Assembly (NCBI GenBank): GCA_023231105.1
Contig: JALNWB010000027.1
Coordinates: 1 to 31,182 of the forward strand
Length of the DNA: 31,182 bases
Source: Ignavibacteriaceae bacterium
GTDB lineage: Bacteria; Bacteroidota; Ignavibacteria; Ignavibacteriales; Ignavibacteriaceae
Direction: 5' to 3'
A model generated the notes under the pieces. The model saw only the letters and a list, made by a program, of their open reading frames with translations. It made no database searches and was not told the origin of the DNA. Both the position numbers and the translations under genes were made by a program. Numbering within the stretch: position 1 is the first letter of the stretch; each line of letters opens with the position of its first letter. Below, piece after piece: positions 19,201 to 27,706 of the stretch.

Positions 19201-19315
19201 GGCAACTGAAGGATTTAACGAGTGGAAAAGTAATTACACATGGGATGCGATAATAAATAAATATGAAAATCTTTTTATGATGCTTTCTCAATCAAAACAA
19301 AAAGGATTGAAATAA
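13205..19315 (+). CDS. Giant multi-domain glycosyltransferase/methyltransferase (3 GT2, GT4, 3-4 methyltransferase modules)
   Basis: This 2036-residue protein carries many catalytic modules. In order: GT2 (about 12-235; EGDDYW 101-106); a Rossmann-like region without clear motifs (about 355-495); a class I methyltransferase (about 510-690; AEIGVARG from 539, DANH 627-630); GT2 (about 698-930; DSDN 785-788); a methyltransferase (about 968-1150; HVGCG, GCG 974-976); a methyltransferase (about 1188-1370; HLGCG, GCG 1194-1196); GT2 (about 1410-1640; DSDD 1498-1501); and GT4 (about 1660-2030; E1944-x7-E1952). No signal peptide or membrane segment is seen, so it works in the cytoplasm. The GTG at 13205 overlaps the upstream gene; ATG 13226 is an alternative start and neither has a strong Shine-Dalgarno. 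It probably builds and methylates a glycan of several residues. Flagellin as acceptor is inferred from position. Confidence 0.88.
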   Translation: MNNELKQMQKSLITICMITYNHEKYIREAIDGVLMQKTNFQFELVIGEDFSSDNTRKICEEYAKTHPEKINLLPSTMNHGMLPNFVRTLEACNGKYIALCEGDDYWTDPYKLQNQVDFLEQNPEYSICSHNVEVLNEETCQKLEWLGKKGNNESTIRDLLSKGSGGATCSLVFRNYHFRKLREWFQDIQGGDWALQILLTTKGKMFYFNEVMGVYRQHDGGISSSKNDKSKLINIFYEGGVLLAQKLNKKLSFKYNDEVEENLLNYFYPNLISALDTNNKNGDADYFRIKRIIDSNRNKHITTDSFNEVLKIVNLDLREVSVEDYHHVIKYLVENIYFPKQTIFSNVVKSFFNESFGNGLFIGNSFSELPEFILDNSVSGNLYCLHSEKGLGKVFKQFNKPNHFKHEQIEKRKFVLSSEDDFKNIGNFDFIVCEVLLNDVYSILDNALKYLANDAKIFLLKKQLDPQISVELKGKLSSTNLKLVYETDELIAFQKRNLKEYLTRETDGFRASFKVSEAWSEALPVTASLISKYNVLVSAEIGVARGHHSAHLLESFPHLKHYSVDPWKHFELGYDDPANAEQALMDKQYGEVKNLLSKFGERSKIIRKTSLEASKKITEKLDFIFIDANHSYESVKEDLHLWWDKVKPGGIVAGHDYMHPNFPGVKLAVDEYLFKYNLSAISEQGTVWWVQKPFNHSLTFIIPCYNCSATISESIESIINQRLEIPYEIVCTDDCSTDNTVDILKSYSKKYPFINILNHDQNKGGAAARNTCVRNSKGDLIFCLDSDNVLEANSISRLIALLDEKKAAAASFQELKYFKENISNVYDSWIFEAQDNICDFSHIIMNIKTPPASGNYLFTKESWERANGYPEGSGAMDAWGFGFRQLATGTKIAILPNSFYYHRVTDNSYWTRENRLGTNDINASKIMREHIDLFDYHSQNLLYDPESQKKIFSLIEKKVFKTTGFSDTLKVHVGCGPRILKGWINIDLAFEPFEKYLQYYTDEFYGAGVRGSKDEFIALDVTKEKLPFLDNTVDFIFDEDFIEHLTQKEQVLFLAETYRVLKPGGIHRVTTPNLSWIMKNNSDFSRGMEGVTQDCWDNWGHKDLLSPKLLKELAEMVGFELVIQERGNCLSEFIPKEYRPDPKTGRGNESHLYADLIKPSQQTKEYRSKEIAAITEIQEKKLFIKNQPLKLHLGCGEKYIDGYVNIDYPPSEHSVQTKTKVDYYSDITKLSFGDNSVDEIRLHHVFEHFPRPQALALLVKWSMYLKIGGMLHIETPDYEACSIKFFDKNLSFQERQVILRHLFGSHEEKWAVHYDGWYRDKYVYILKLLGYEKIEIVQDNWKLTYNITVKATKSINYTLAEYVQSVKNILQDNMVDNSESEQKLLQIWVNSFEQELSNTSDENKLVAPPKVSIFMPTYNRSKYIGETIDSLLVQTFTNFELIIADDGSTDNTLEIINRFASRDKRVRLLKLNHAGEVNARNEAIKIVNINSKYLLNHDSDDISLPNKLEQLVNYLDESPQVAIVGCEAEYFDDEGKHLGKPEIYHEPEDIRKTFSQLNSMINSAALIRKEVFDSLKGYREEFRGVDDYDFFARALVAGFNLVNLPNVLHKIRLHPGAIGSTRAEEQQGLAAIIKEYYNKSIPQPIQIFTKSNELIRKNKLRILATVEFYNPHIGGAEVVVQKISEGLANRGHEVTVATTLLPERNFDQLNGVKIVEFDVAGNFARGLAGNDVERYIEFTTNENFDVMFNYAAQQWATDLAFKSAIMTREKRVNIIAPCGYSALTNATTVKDNLYFDYFNDTIPTVFPFYDAAVYHSSIYQDYEFAKNHGFSNSLVIPNGVTEEEFLIKPKINFRKKYSIKSKYIGLCVANYYEGKGQERIVDVVKKMNRPDFEMIFIGKEGKTLKQLQQLAEGLNVKFLTNISREDTLAAYHEADLFLFASHFEVFPLVILEAKASKTPFVSVDCGNVKELKGGIVSEVNDLALNVSKLLDDEKLRMRMATEGFNEWKSNYTWDAIINKYENLFMMLSQSKQKGLK

Positions 19316-22300
19316 TGATAGCTGCCGTATTTAGTAAAGACAGACCTTTACAACTTGATGCAACATTAAGATCATTCATTTTACATTGCAAAGATTTTTC
19401 CGATCATGATGTTAAAGTGATTTACAAAACTTCATCGGATCATTATCAAGGGCTTTATGATATTTTAATACAAGAATACTCTGGCAAAACAAATATTGAA
19501 TTCAAACCGGAAAAAGATTTTAAGAGCGACATATTATCAACAATACTTTCATATGAACATGTGTTATGGCTGGTTGATGACAATATTTTTGTAAATGATT
19601 TTTCACTAAAATATTTAGTGGACACTTTTAAAGAACACAATGATGTATTAGGATTATCCTTACGTTTAGGCAAGAATACGACGTACTGTTATCCATTAAA
19701 TAAGAATCAAACTCTTCCTCAGTTCACAAAGATTTCAAGTGAAATATTAAAATATGATTGGCGAAATGCAGACTTGGATTTCAATTATCCTTTGGAAGTA
19801 TCAAGCTCAATTTATCGAACATCAGACATGTTAACATTTCTTTTAAAGATTAATTTCAAAAATCCAAATTCTTTGGAAGGAGAAATGGCAGCAAATAGTA
19901 AATACTTTGCTGAGCTATATCCAAATTTATTATGTATGGAAAAATCATTAACGTTTTGTAATCCAATTAATAAAGTTCAGGTTGAAGCAAAAGATAACCG
20001 GACTTCAGAATTGACTGATTACTCTGCGGAAAATTTAGCTTTAAAGTATGAAGAAGGCTTTAGGGTTGATATTGATAGTTATAATGGGTTTATGCCAAAT
20101 GCATGTCATCAAGAAGTTGAGTTAAAATTAGGTAGAGACTTGAATTTTGACGGACCAACTGAGAATCCATTAGTTTCTATAATAATTCCATGTTATAACC
20201 AAGCCAAATATTTAACAGATGCTTTAAATAGTGTTGTGAACCAAACATATACAAATTGGGAGTGTATTATTGTTAATGATGGAAGTAAAGATAATTCCAG
20301 TCAAGTAGCCAAAAGAATAATTAAAAAAAATCCCAATAAAAATATTAAACTCTATGAAATTGAAAACAGCGGGCTAGCAAATGCAAGGAATCATGGAATT
20401 AGTCTTTCGAACGGCGAACTTGTTTTACCGTTAGACTCCGACGATGTATTAGAAAATTTAGCACTTGAAAAATTTGTTGAGGCGTTAACTAAAAACGGTG
20501 CAGATATTGTTTACAGCAATTACACAACTTTTGAGTTTACAAATATATTTGTAAAGTGCATCGAACCGGATGAGTTTTATAATCCAAATAGACCTGAAAA
20601 TGGATTGCCATACTGTTCTATCTATAAAAAAACACTTTGGGAAAAAACCGGCGGTTATAATAAAAATATGCTTTGGGGTTTTGAAGACTGGGAATTTTGG
20701 ATCAACTGTTCAAAGTATAAAGTTAAGGTTTACAAAGTTACAGATGCTCTTTTTAGGTACAGGGTAAAAGAACAAAGCATGCTTACTAATGCAATGAAAT
20801 ATAATAGTAAACTGAGAGCCCAAATGATTCTCAACAATAAAAAATTATTTACAAAAGATTCTCAAAAAATCGCTCTAGACATTTTGGCAAAAGAGCCGGT
20901 AATATCAGTAATAGTACCAACGTATAATCGAAAAGATTCATTAGCAGAAGCTATTCAAAGTATTTTGCATCAGACAATCTCTTATTATGAAATTGTTGTA
21001 GTAAATGATGCAGGAGAAGATGTTGTTGATGTTATTAAAGCATTTGATGATCCAAGGATAAAATATTATTCACATCAAACGAACAAAGGACTTGCCGCAA
21101 CAAGAAATACAGGTATTGAAAACGCAAAAGGGAAATACATAGCACTGCTGGATGACGATGACGTTTATTATCCTGACCATTTGGAAACCCTGGTTACTTA
21201 TTTAGAGCATGATGAAACTAAAATAGCTTATACAGATGCTTATAGAGTAACACAAGAGATGCAAAACGGAAAATATGTAACGATTAATAAGGATATTCCA
21301 TTCTCTTTTGATTTTTCAAAAGCAATGCTCTTATATCAAAATATTGCCCCTGTTCAGTGTTTCATGTTCGAAAAATCATGTTTAGATGAAATCGGGTTAT
21401 TTGATGAAACACTTCCAGCGCACGAAGATTGGGATATCTGGATAAGACTATCATTTAAATATGACTTTCATCATATAAAAAAAATCACTTCTGAATTCCG
21501 ACAGAGAACTGATCATAGCAATATGACAACTACACAAAATCTTGCTTTTTATAATTCCTATAGAGATATAGTTGCCAAGTATTATAACTTTAATGAACAT
21601 AATCCGGGAATACTTAATAATCAAATAATCATCCTAAACAAGCTTAAGCAGGCATCTATAAATGCTAACCAATTGATGGCGAGCAATCAAAATATAACGG
21701 TTTCGATAATAATTCCTGTTTTTAATAAAGTTGAGCTAACGCAGAAGTGTTTATCCGCGCTATATAAAAATACATTGACAAATATAGGTTTTGAAGTTTT
21801 AATCATGAACAATGCTTCTACCGATGGAACCGAAAGATACTTAGAATTTGCAAAGATGATTTTTAATAATTTGATTGTAGGTACTAATTCCCAAAACGTG
21901 GGTTTTGCGAAAGCCAATAACCAAGCAGTAAAAGAAGCCAAGGGAAAATATATCCTTTTCCTTAATAACGATACCGAACCACTCCCGAGTTGGTTAGAAA
22001 AACTTTTAGAAGTTGTTAGGAATGATAAACAGGTCGCTGCAGTTGGAAGCAAATTACTTTTCCCGGATGGAAGCATTCAGCATGCCGGTGTGGTGATATT
22101 TAATAACAAAAAAGAAAATGATCCCTTAGTTGCTCATCATATTTATAGTAAAGAAAAAAGTGATCACCCCGACGCGAATACCATAAAAACCTATCAAGTG
22201 TTAACTGCGGCATGTCTTTTAGTCAGGACTGAAGCGTTTAAGGAAGTCGGTGGATTTGATGAAGAATATTGGAATGGTTATGAAGATGTAGATTTATGTT

Positions 22301-24936
22301 TTAAACTTCGGCAAAAAGGGAAAATACTTGTTTATCAGCCGGAGAGCGTTGTTATCCACCATGAGTCTCAAAGTGGTGCCGAAAGATTTTCAAGGGCTTC
22401 TCAGAATATTTCTCGTCTGCACAAAAAATGGATTGGCAAAATAACTCCCGATTTTATTATTGAAAAAAGCGGCGAAGTAATTGTCACCAAAGCAAAACAA
22501 ATTAACCAATATCAGTTTTCAACCGCATTAGACAAAACTTTTCCAAAAAGAACTAACGATGCATTCCATCCGTATGTATCAATCATTGTGCTCACGTATA
22601 ACGGTTTAAACTATAATAAAGAATTTATTAATTCAGTTTATCAAAATACCGTTCTATCATATGAACTTATCATTGTTGATAATGGCAGCACCGATGGAAC
22701 AAGAGAATATCTTGAAGAGTTAGTTCAAACCAACGTAACTATCAAATTGATTAAAAACAAAGAAAACGTGGGTTTCCCCAAAGGTGTCAATCAAGCAATT
22801 AATATTTCTTTGGGGCAGTACATCTTGATTGCCAATAATGATATTGTTGTGACCAAAGATTGGCTGGAGCGGATGGTTGAAGTCGCAGAAACAGATGCAA
22901 CTATTGGAATTGCTGGACCGATAAGCAATTCTGTTAGCGGTGTGCAACTTGATAAAGGAGCAAAGTATAATTCAATTTCACAAATGCACAAATACGCGAA
23001 GCAAGTTCAAAAGAAAAATCACAAAAAAATATTAGAATTTCCACGAGTCGCTTTTTTATGTACCTTAATAAAAAAAGAAGTAATTGATAAAATCGGCGGT
23101 CTCGATGAAAGATTTTCACCGGGAAATTTTGAAGATGATGATTTTTGTTTGCGCGCCCAATTAGCCGGTTATAAAACAGTTATTGCTCAAGATGTTTTTA
23201 TTCATCACTATGGTTCAAAGAGTTTTAAAGCTAACGGTGTTGATGAATACGCAAAACGATTAGAATGCAATAAACAAATATTTATTGAAAAATGGGGAGC
23301 CGATCCTGAAGAAATTTGGTTAAAAGGGAAATCAATTAATTCAAGAAATCCGGTTTTCCCGATCGATGTGAATACGTTTACTGCAAGTGTGAAACGCGCG
23401 ATGATTTATCTTGACGATAAAGATTATTCTTCTGCTTCTATCTATTTGAATGAAGCAATCGAGTGTTTTGAAAAATATTCCAGAAAAGATTTTGAACAAA
23501 TTAATTTAACTGATCTACTGAATTTGGCAGCCAACGCCGCCTTAATGACCGGTGACACTCAAAGAGCGCATGAGTTATTCGAAAAAGAATTGCTGGCAAA
23601 TCCTTCATCATCGCGGGCTTGCGCAGGTTTAGGAGAAGCCTTTTTGATGGAAGAAAAACATGATGAAGCAAAAACCATGTTGGAATGGGCAATAAAAAAT
23701 GATCCGCAAAATCAATTGGCAAAAAATTCTCTTAAAAAGGTGAATGAAATACTTGGATTGCCTGTTAACGATAATTCGCTTAACGAGCAAAAAAGCGTTG
23801 AAGAACAAGTTGAGGAATTATTTGCAGAAACGTATTCTCTTTATGAAAAGAAATTGTTTAATGAGTCTCTTGCAGTGCTTATCGAATTGGAAAAATTTAT
23901 TGAAAGCAGTTCGGAAGAGATAAATCCGGAAACGGCAGTTTCGATTATTAATCTTTCCGGTTATAATTATCTATCCTTAGGAAATAATGATAAAGCGCGG
24001 CAATCATTTGAAAAAGCATTAAATATTATTCCTACTTCTTCAACTGCATGTGCGGGGCTTGGAGAAATATTTTATTTGCAGGAAATGGATGCGGAAGCAA
24101 AAACTATGTATGAGTGGGGAGTGAAAAATGATCCCAACAATCAGCTTGCCGTAAACGGACTTAAAAAGATTAATGCCGCACTCGACTTAAAGTTTGATCA
24201 TAATTCTTTGACTACTCCCAAAAGTATTGATGAACAAATCGAAGAATTGTTTACGGAAACTTATTCGCTTTATGAAAAAAAATCTTTTAATGAATCTCTT
24301 ACCGTTCTTTTTGAGTTGGAAAAATTTGTCGATAGCTGCACGGAAGAAATAAATCCCGATACTTTGATTTCCATCGTTAATCTTTCAGGATATAATTATC
24401 TGGGTTTGGGAGATATTGATAAAGCGCGGGAATCCTTTGAGAAAGCGTTGCTTATTAATCCAAGTTCATCTTCAGCATGTGCAGGGCTTGGTGAAATCTT
24501 CGCCTTGCATGAAATGAATTCTGAAGCTAAAACAATGTTTGAATGGGCGGTGAAGAATAATCCCGAAAATCAATCGGCGGTTAGTTCTCTTTCAAAAGTA
24601 AATTTGAAACTCGGATTTTCTGAAAATCATAATTCACTAATTATCAATAATATTAATCCTAAGCGGAAGATTGAAGAAAAATTAGAATTAGCGGAAGAAT
24701 TAGTAAGCGAGAATAAAAATGATGAAGCTGAAGCGCTATTGCAGGAAGTACTGTGCAGTGAACCAACTAATGTTATCGCGTTAAACAATCTTTCAGTTAT
24801 TGAAATACTAAATGAAAATTTTGAAAATGGAGCAAAGTTGATAACCAAAGTGCTTGCAATTAATCCTGAGGATGAAATAGCTTTAGAAAACATGAATTAT
24901 TTAAAAGAGAAATTAACTTCAGTCTTACAGACTTAA
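19315..24936 (+). CDS. Giant multi-domain glycosyltransferase with C-terminal TPR repeats
   Basis: This 1873-residue protein begins in the stop codon of the previous gene (1-nt overlap). Residues 1-265 form a GT-A-like domain I cannot place in a family (WLVDDNIF, DDN 88-90). Four GT2 domains follow: about 285-500 (DSDD 374-377), 527-780 (DDDD 613-616), 794-1060 (NND 884-886) and 1085-1345 (NND 1174-1176). The last two also have the GG(F/L)DE...(E)D(V/D)(D/F) segment of rhamnosyl-type GT2 enzymes. Residues 1356-1784 are three tandem 143-residue TPR-bearing repeats, followed by one more TPR region (about 1790-1873). There is no membrane segment. TPRs may bind the protein acceptor, a common arrangement in protein glycosyltransferases. 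Each GT2 module keeps its acidic metal motif, so all could be active. The acceptor is not shown by the sequence. Confidence 0.9.
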   Translation: MIAAVFSKDRPLQLDATLRSFILHCKDFSDHDVKVIYKTSSDHYQGLYDILIQEYSGKTNIEFKPEKDFKSDILSTILSYEHVLWLVDDNIFVNDFSLKYLVDTFKEHNDVLGLSLRLGKNTTYCYPLNKNQTLPQFTKISSEILKYDWRNADLDFNYPLEVSSSIYRTSDMLTFLLKINFKNPNSLEGEMAANSKYFAELYPNLLCMEKSLTFCNPINKVQVEAKDNRTSELTDYSAENLALKYEEGFRVDIDSYNGFMPNACHQEVELKLGRDLNFDGPTENPLVSIIIPCYNQAKYLTDALNSVVNQTYTNWECIIVNDGSKDNSSQVAKRIIKKNPNKNIKLYEIENSGLANARNHGISLSNGELVLPLDSDDVLENLALEKFVEALTKNGADIVYSNYTTFEFTNIFVKCIEPDEFYNPNRPENGLPYCSIYKKTLWEKTGGYNKNMLWGFEDWEFWINCSKYKVKVYKVTDALFRYRVKEQSMLTNAMKYNSKLRAQMILNNKKLFTKDSQKIALDILAKEPVISVIVPTYNRKDSLAEAIQSILHQTISYYEIVVVNDAGEDVVDVIKAFDDPRIKYYSHQTNKGLAATRNTGIENAKGKYIALLDDDDVYYPDHLETLVTYLEHDETKIAYTDAYRVTQEMQNGKYVTINKDIPFSFDFSKAMLLYQNIAPVQCFMFEKSCLDEIGLFDETLPAHEDWDIWIRLSFKYDFHHIKKITSEFRQRTDHSNMTTTQNLAFYNSYRDIVAKYYNFNEHNPGILNNQIIILNKLKQASINANQLMASNQNITVSIIIPVFNKVELTQKCLSALYKNTLTNIGFEVLIMNNASTDGTERYLEFAKMIFNNLIVGTNSQNVGFAKANNQAVKEAKGKYILFLNNDTEPLPSWLEKLLEVVRNDKQVAAVGSKLLFPDGSIQHAGVVIFNNKKENDPLVAHHIYSKEKSDHPDANTIKTYQVLTAACLLVRTEAFKEVGGFDEEYWNGYEDVDLCFKLRQKGKILVYQPESVVIHHESQSGAERFSRASQNISRLHKKWIGKITPDFIIEKSGEVIVTKAKQINQYQFSTALDKTFPKRTNDAFHPYVSIIVLTYNGLNYNKEFINSVYQNTVLSYELIIVDNGSTDGTREYLEELVQTNVTIKLIKNKENVGFPKGVNQAINISLGQYILIANNDIVVTKDWLERMVEVAETDATIGIAGPISNSVSGVQLDKGAKYNSISQMHKYAKQVQKKNHKKILEFPRVAFLCTLIKKEVIDKIGGLDERFSPGNFEDDDFCLRAQLAGYKTVIAQDVFIHHYGSKSFKANGVDEYAKRLECNKQIFIEKWGADPEEIWLKGKSINSRNPVFPIDVNTFTASVKRAMIYLDDKDYSSASIYLNEAIECFEKYSRKDFEQINLTDLLNLAANAALMTGDTQRAHELFEKELLANPSSSRACAGLGEAFLMEEKHDEAKTMLEWAIKNDPQNQLAKNSLKKVNEILGLPVNDNSLNEQKSVEEQVEELFAETYSLYEKKLFNESLAVLIELEKFIESSSEEINPETAVSIINLSGYNYLSLGNNDKARQSFEKALNIIPTSSTACAGLGEIFYLQEMDAEAKTMYEWGVKNDPNNQLAVNGLKKINAALDLKFDHNSLTTPKSIDEQIEELFTETYSLYEKKSFNESLTVLFELEKFVDSCTEEINPDTLISIVNLSGYNYLGLGDIDKARESFEKALLINPSSSSACAGLGEIFALHEMNSEAKTMFEWAVKNNPENQSAVSSLSKVNLKLGFSENHNSLIINNINPKRKIEEKLELAEELVSENKNDEAEALLQEVLCSEPTNVIALNNLSVIEILNENFENGAKLITKVLAINPEDEIALENMNYLKEKLTSVLQT
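23380..24666 (+). repeat. Three tandem 429-bp in-frame repeats (143 residues each)
   Basis: Copies start at 23380, 23809 and 24238 and are in frame. The spacing is exactly 429 bp, measured from the ACAGLGE segment (Ala codons at 23617, 24046 and 24475). Copies 2 and 3 are very alike (EELF.ETYSLYEKK, LSGYNYL.LG, EAKTM.EW). Copy 1 keeps the second half and has diverged in the first. Each contains TPR-type helices such as the DKAR.SFEKAL pair. The pattern indicates duplication within the gene. Confidence 0.88.
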
Positions 24937-24948
24937 GGACCAAAAGAA

Positions 24949-27705
24949 GTGGAACCGCTACTGCCAAACAACAAGATTGAAATGCTCCTTGATACAGCGA
25001 ATCGGAATTTGGATGCACATGAGTATGTGCATGCGGAGGAGTGCTTAAAAAAAGCTTTAGCGTTGAACCCGAATATCTTTTCAACTTTATTTCAACTCTC
25101 AAAACTCTATTACACAAAAAAAGAATATGAACTTGCCGAAATTTATTTGATAAAAACTATTCATGTAAAACCGGACATTGCGGGGATATTTTCTGTGTTG
25201 GGAATTGTCCAAAAAGAACTTGGAAAATTTAACGAAGCGGAACAAAGTTATTTAAAAGCAATTCAACTTAATCCGGGATTTGATGAAGCGTATTATAATC
25301 TTGGGATTTTATTTTACAAGAAACAGCAAATTGCCGAAGCGGTTTTTTATTTCAACAAGGCAATTGAACTAAACGGCAATCTGTATCTTGCTTATTACAA
25401 TCTCGGTAACGTTTATCGCGAACTTGAAAAATATGATGAGGCGATTCAAAATTATTCCAGTTCAATTCAAATCAAAAATGATTTCGCGGATGCTTATTAC
25501 AATCTTGGAGTTGTAAAAGAACAATTATTTGATTATGAAAATGCTTTGCGATTTTATAATCTCGCTTTAGTCCATGATGAGAATCATGTCGGCTCACGCT
25601 GGAACAGAGCCATCATTTTGCTGCTTCTTCAAAATTATGAAGAAGGATTTAAGGAATATGAATGGAGAAAAAAAAGGGAGGATTATCCGCAAAGAAATTT
25701 TTCAAAACCCGAATTAACGAATCAAAATGTAAAAGGGAAAACACTCTTTGTTTATGATGATCAAGGGTTGGGAGATACTATCCAATTCTCAAGATATTTA
25801 AATATGTTAAAGGAGTTAGGCGCTGTCGTTGTTTTTGAATGTGACAAAAAACTAATCGGATTGTTTAGCGGTTTTCAAGCCATCGATCATTTAGTAGAAA
25901 GATCAAACAAACCTGAACCGGAAGTTGAATATGATTATCACATTTCTCTTTTAAGTCTTCCTCACTATTTTAAAACCTCATATCAAACCATTCCAACTTA
26001 TATTTCTTATATCACCGCCGATAAAAAATTAACAGATAAATGGAAGCGGATTATTGGTAATACTAAAAAAACAAAAGTCGGGTTGGTCTGGGCAGGAAAT
26101 CCTTACCACGCAAGAGATAAACACCGCTCAATAAATTTTGCTGAATTTGCATCACTCCTTTCATCGGAAGATGTGGAGTTTTTTTCATTACAAAAATTTG
26201 TTGATGACAACACACGTGCAAAATCAATTGATCTTAAAGGAGTAACCAAATTAGAAATAGATACATTCGCCGATACCGCTGCGATAATTGAAAACTTGGA
26301 TCTTGTAATTTCAGTCGATACTTCGGTTGCGCATCTTGCCGGTGCTATGGGTAAACCGGTTTGGGATTTAATCTATTATTATAATGATTGGCGATGGAGC
26401 GTGGCGGGTTCAACAACTCCATGGTATCCTTCAATGAAAGTATTCAGACAACCAAATCCTTTTAATTGGAAAAGTGTTCTTGAAGAAGTAAAAAAAGAAT
26501 TGGAAATTACAGTCCATGGAAAAATGAATGCGATTGAAAAAGAAGAAAACCACTCATTCGCTAAAGAAGAAAAAAAAATCCTCTATGCCGGGTTGGGAAA
26601 AGGGAATAATTTCGGTTGGGGCGTTTGCAGTAACTATTTAAAAAGAGAACTTTCAAAAAAAATCACACTGATTAATTTTGATGAAGATGAAGCCTTGCGT
26701 AACAGTTCAAAAGTAAACGGTGCTGTTTTGCACGCGCTGGTTGACATCGATATGAACAGTCTTTTTCAAGTGCGCGGCAAACAAAACTTTGGATACACTT
26801 TTTTTGAAAATGAACTTACTCCTTTATCTCGCCGTAATTTAAAAAATTATGACATGGTTTTAGTCGGTTCTACCTGGAATAAAAACAAACTTGAAAAAGC
26901 GGGAATTAAAAACGCCGAAGTGCTTATCCAGGGAATCGATCCGGAAATATTTTATCTAACGGATACAGAACCTGTCAATACTAATTACTTCAAAATTTTT
27001 TCCGGGGGAAAGTTTGAACTTCGTAAAGGACAGGATTTGGTGTTAAAGGTAATTAAAATTCTTCAACAAAAGTACCACGACATTGTTTTAGTGAACGCGT
27101 GGTATAACTATTTGCCATCAACACTGACTTTAATGAGTCTGTCCACGCATCTAAATTTTGAACTTGTCGGCGAAAAGTGGGAAGAGTATATGTCGATTGC
27201 GTATCAGACGAATTCCCTGGATCGCATCGGTGACAAGTGGAAGGAACACATGCTTAATGTATATAAGATGAATGCTATAGATGCCGGGAGAATTCTCACT
27301 TTCCCGTTGGTTTCAAATCAATATTCTCGAGACCTCTATAAAAACACTGATCTCGGATTATTTCCTAATCGCGCCGAAGGGGGAACGAACCTTGTGTTAA
27401 TGGAGTATATGGCATGCGGCAAACCCGTTGTTGCTTCTTTTTCTACAGGGCATAAAGATATTCTCACAGATGAAAATTCTTTACAGCTAAAAAAAATGAA
27501 AGAGTATAAAATATTTAATGAGAAGAATGAACTAATTGCTGATTGGGAGGAAGCTGATATTGACGAAATAATTTCCCAAATTGAATACGCTTATTTTAAC
27601 AGGGATGAGATCAAGAAAATTGGTTTGAAGGCTGCATCAGATCTAAAACAATTTACATGGGAAGCGACATCAGATAATTTACTCAAAATATTAAACCGGT
27701 TTTAA
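24949..27705 (+). CDS. TPR - GT9-like - GT4 glycosyltransferase fusion
   Basis: This 918-residue protein has six TPRs (about 8-245, e.g. LGKFNEAEQSYLKAIQLNPG). A domain of the heptosyltransferase (GT9-like) type follows (about 264-525), with DDQGLGDTIQFSRYL near 271 and SVDTSVAHLAGAMGKPVW (Asp457, His462). A GT4-type domain ends the protein (about 542-918), with SGGKFELRKGQD and the donor-site stretch RAEGGTNLVLMEYMACGKP (Glu810, Glu819). TPR proteins with a heptosyltransferase-like domain are often found near flagellar or surface-glycan genes. I chose GTG 24949 because AAGGA (24935-24939) lies 9 nt before it; ATG 24979 would lose part of the first TPR. It starts 12 bp after the previous stop and lies 1 nt before the next gene. 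Residues 741-780 hold a 20-residue tandem duplication. Confidence 0.88.
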   Translation: MEPLLPNNKIEMLLDTANRNLDAHEYVHAEECLKKALALNPNIFSTLFQLSKLYYTKKEYELAEIYLIKTIHVKPDIAGIFSVLGIVQKELGKFNEAEQSYLKAIQLNPGFDEAYYNLGILFYKKQQIAEAVFYFNKAIELNGNLYLAYYNLGNVYRELEKYDEAIQNYSSSIQIKNDFADAYYNLGVVKEQLFDYENALRFYNLALVHDENHVGSRWNRAIILLLLQNYEEGFKEYEWRKKREDYPQRNFSKPELTNQNVKGKTLFVYDDQGLGDTIQFSRYLNMLKELGAVVVFECDKKLIGLFSGFQAIDHLVERSNKPEPEVEYDYHISLLSLPHYFKTSYQTIPTYISYITADKKLTDKWKRIIGNTKKTKVGLVWAGNPYHARDKHRSINFAEFASLLSSEDVEFFSLQKFVDDNTRAKSIDLKGVTKLEIDTFADTAAIIENLDLVISVDTSVAHLAGAMGKPVWDLIYYYNDWRWSVAGSTTPWYPSMKVFRQPNPFNWKSVLEEVKKELEITVHGKMNAIEKEENHSFAKEEKKILYAGLGKGNNFGWGVCSNYLKRELSKKITLINFDEDEALRNSSKVNGAVLHALVDIDMNSLFQVRGKQNFGYTFFENELTPLSRRNLKNYDMVLVGSTWNKNKLEKAGIKNAEVLIQGIDPEIFYLTDTEPVNTNYFKIFSGGKFELRKGQDLVLKVIKILQQKYHDIVLVNAWYNYLPSTLTLMSLSTHLNFELVGEKWEEYMSIAYQTNSLDRIGDKWKEHMLNVYKMNAIDAGRILTFPLVSNQYSRDLYKNTDLGLFPNRAEGGTNLVLMEYMACGKPVVASFSTGHKDILTDENSLQLKKMKEYKIFNEKNELIADWEEADIDEIISQIEYAYFNRDEIKKIGLKAASDLKQFTWEATSDNLLKILNRF
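27169..27288 (+). repeat. Tandem 60-bp duplication inside the GT4 domain
   Basis: Two adjacent 20-residue units, beginning GEKWEEYMSIAYQTNSLD and GDKWKEHMLNVYKMNAID, are offset by exactly 60 bp (27169 and 27229). They are similar in protein but diverged in DNA. They sit between the two Rossmann-like halves of the GT4 module, near the expected inter-domain region. Confidence 0.6.
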
Positions 27706-27706
27706 T

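Noticed and set aside
21687..22076. Long antisense open frame opposite the second giant glycosyltransferase (also others at 655-960, 9735-10034 and 29610-29933)
   Set aside because: They lie fully opposite genes with clear conserved motifs and have no recognisable protein features or ribosome sites.
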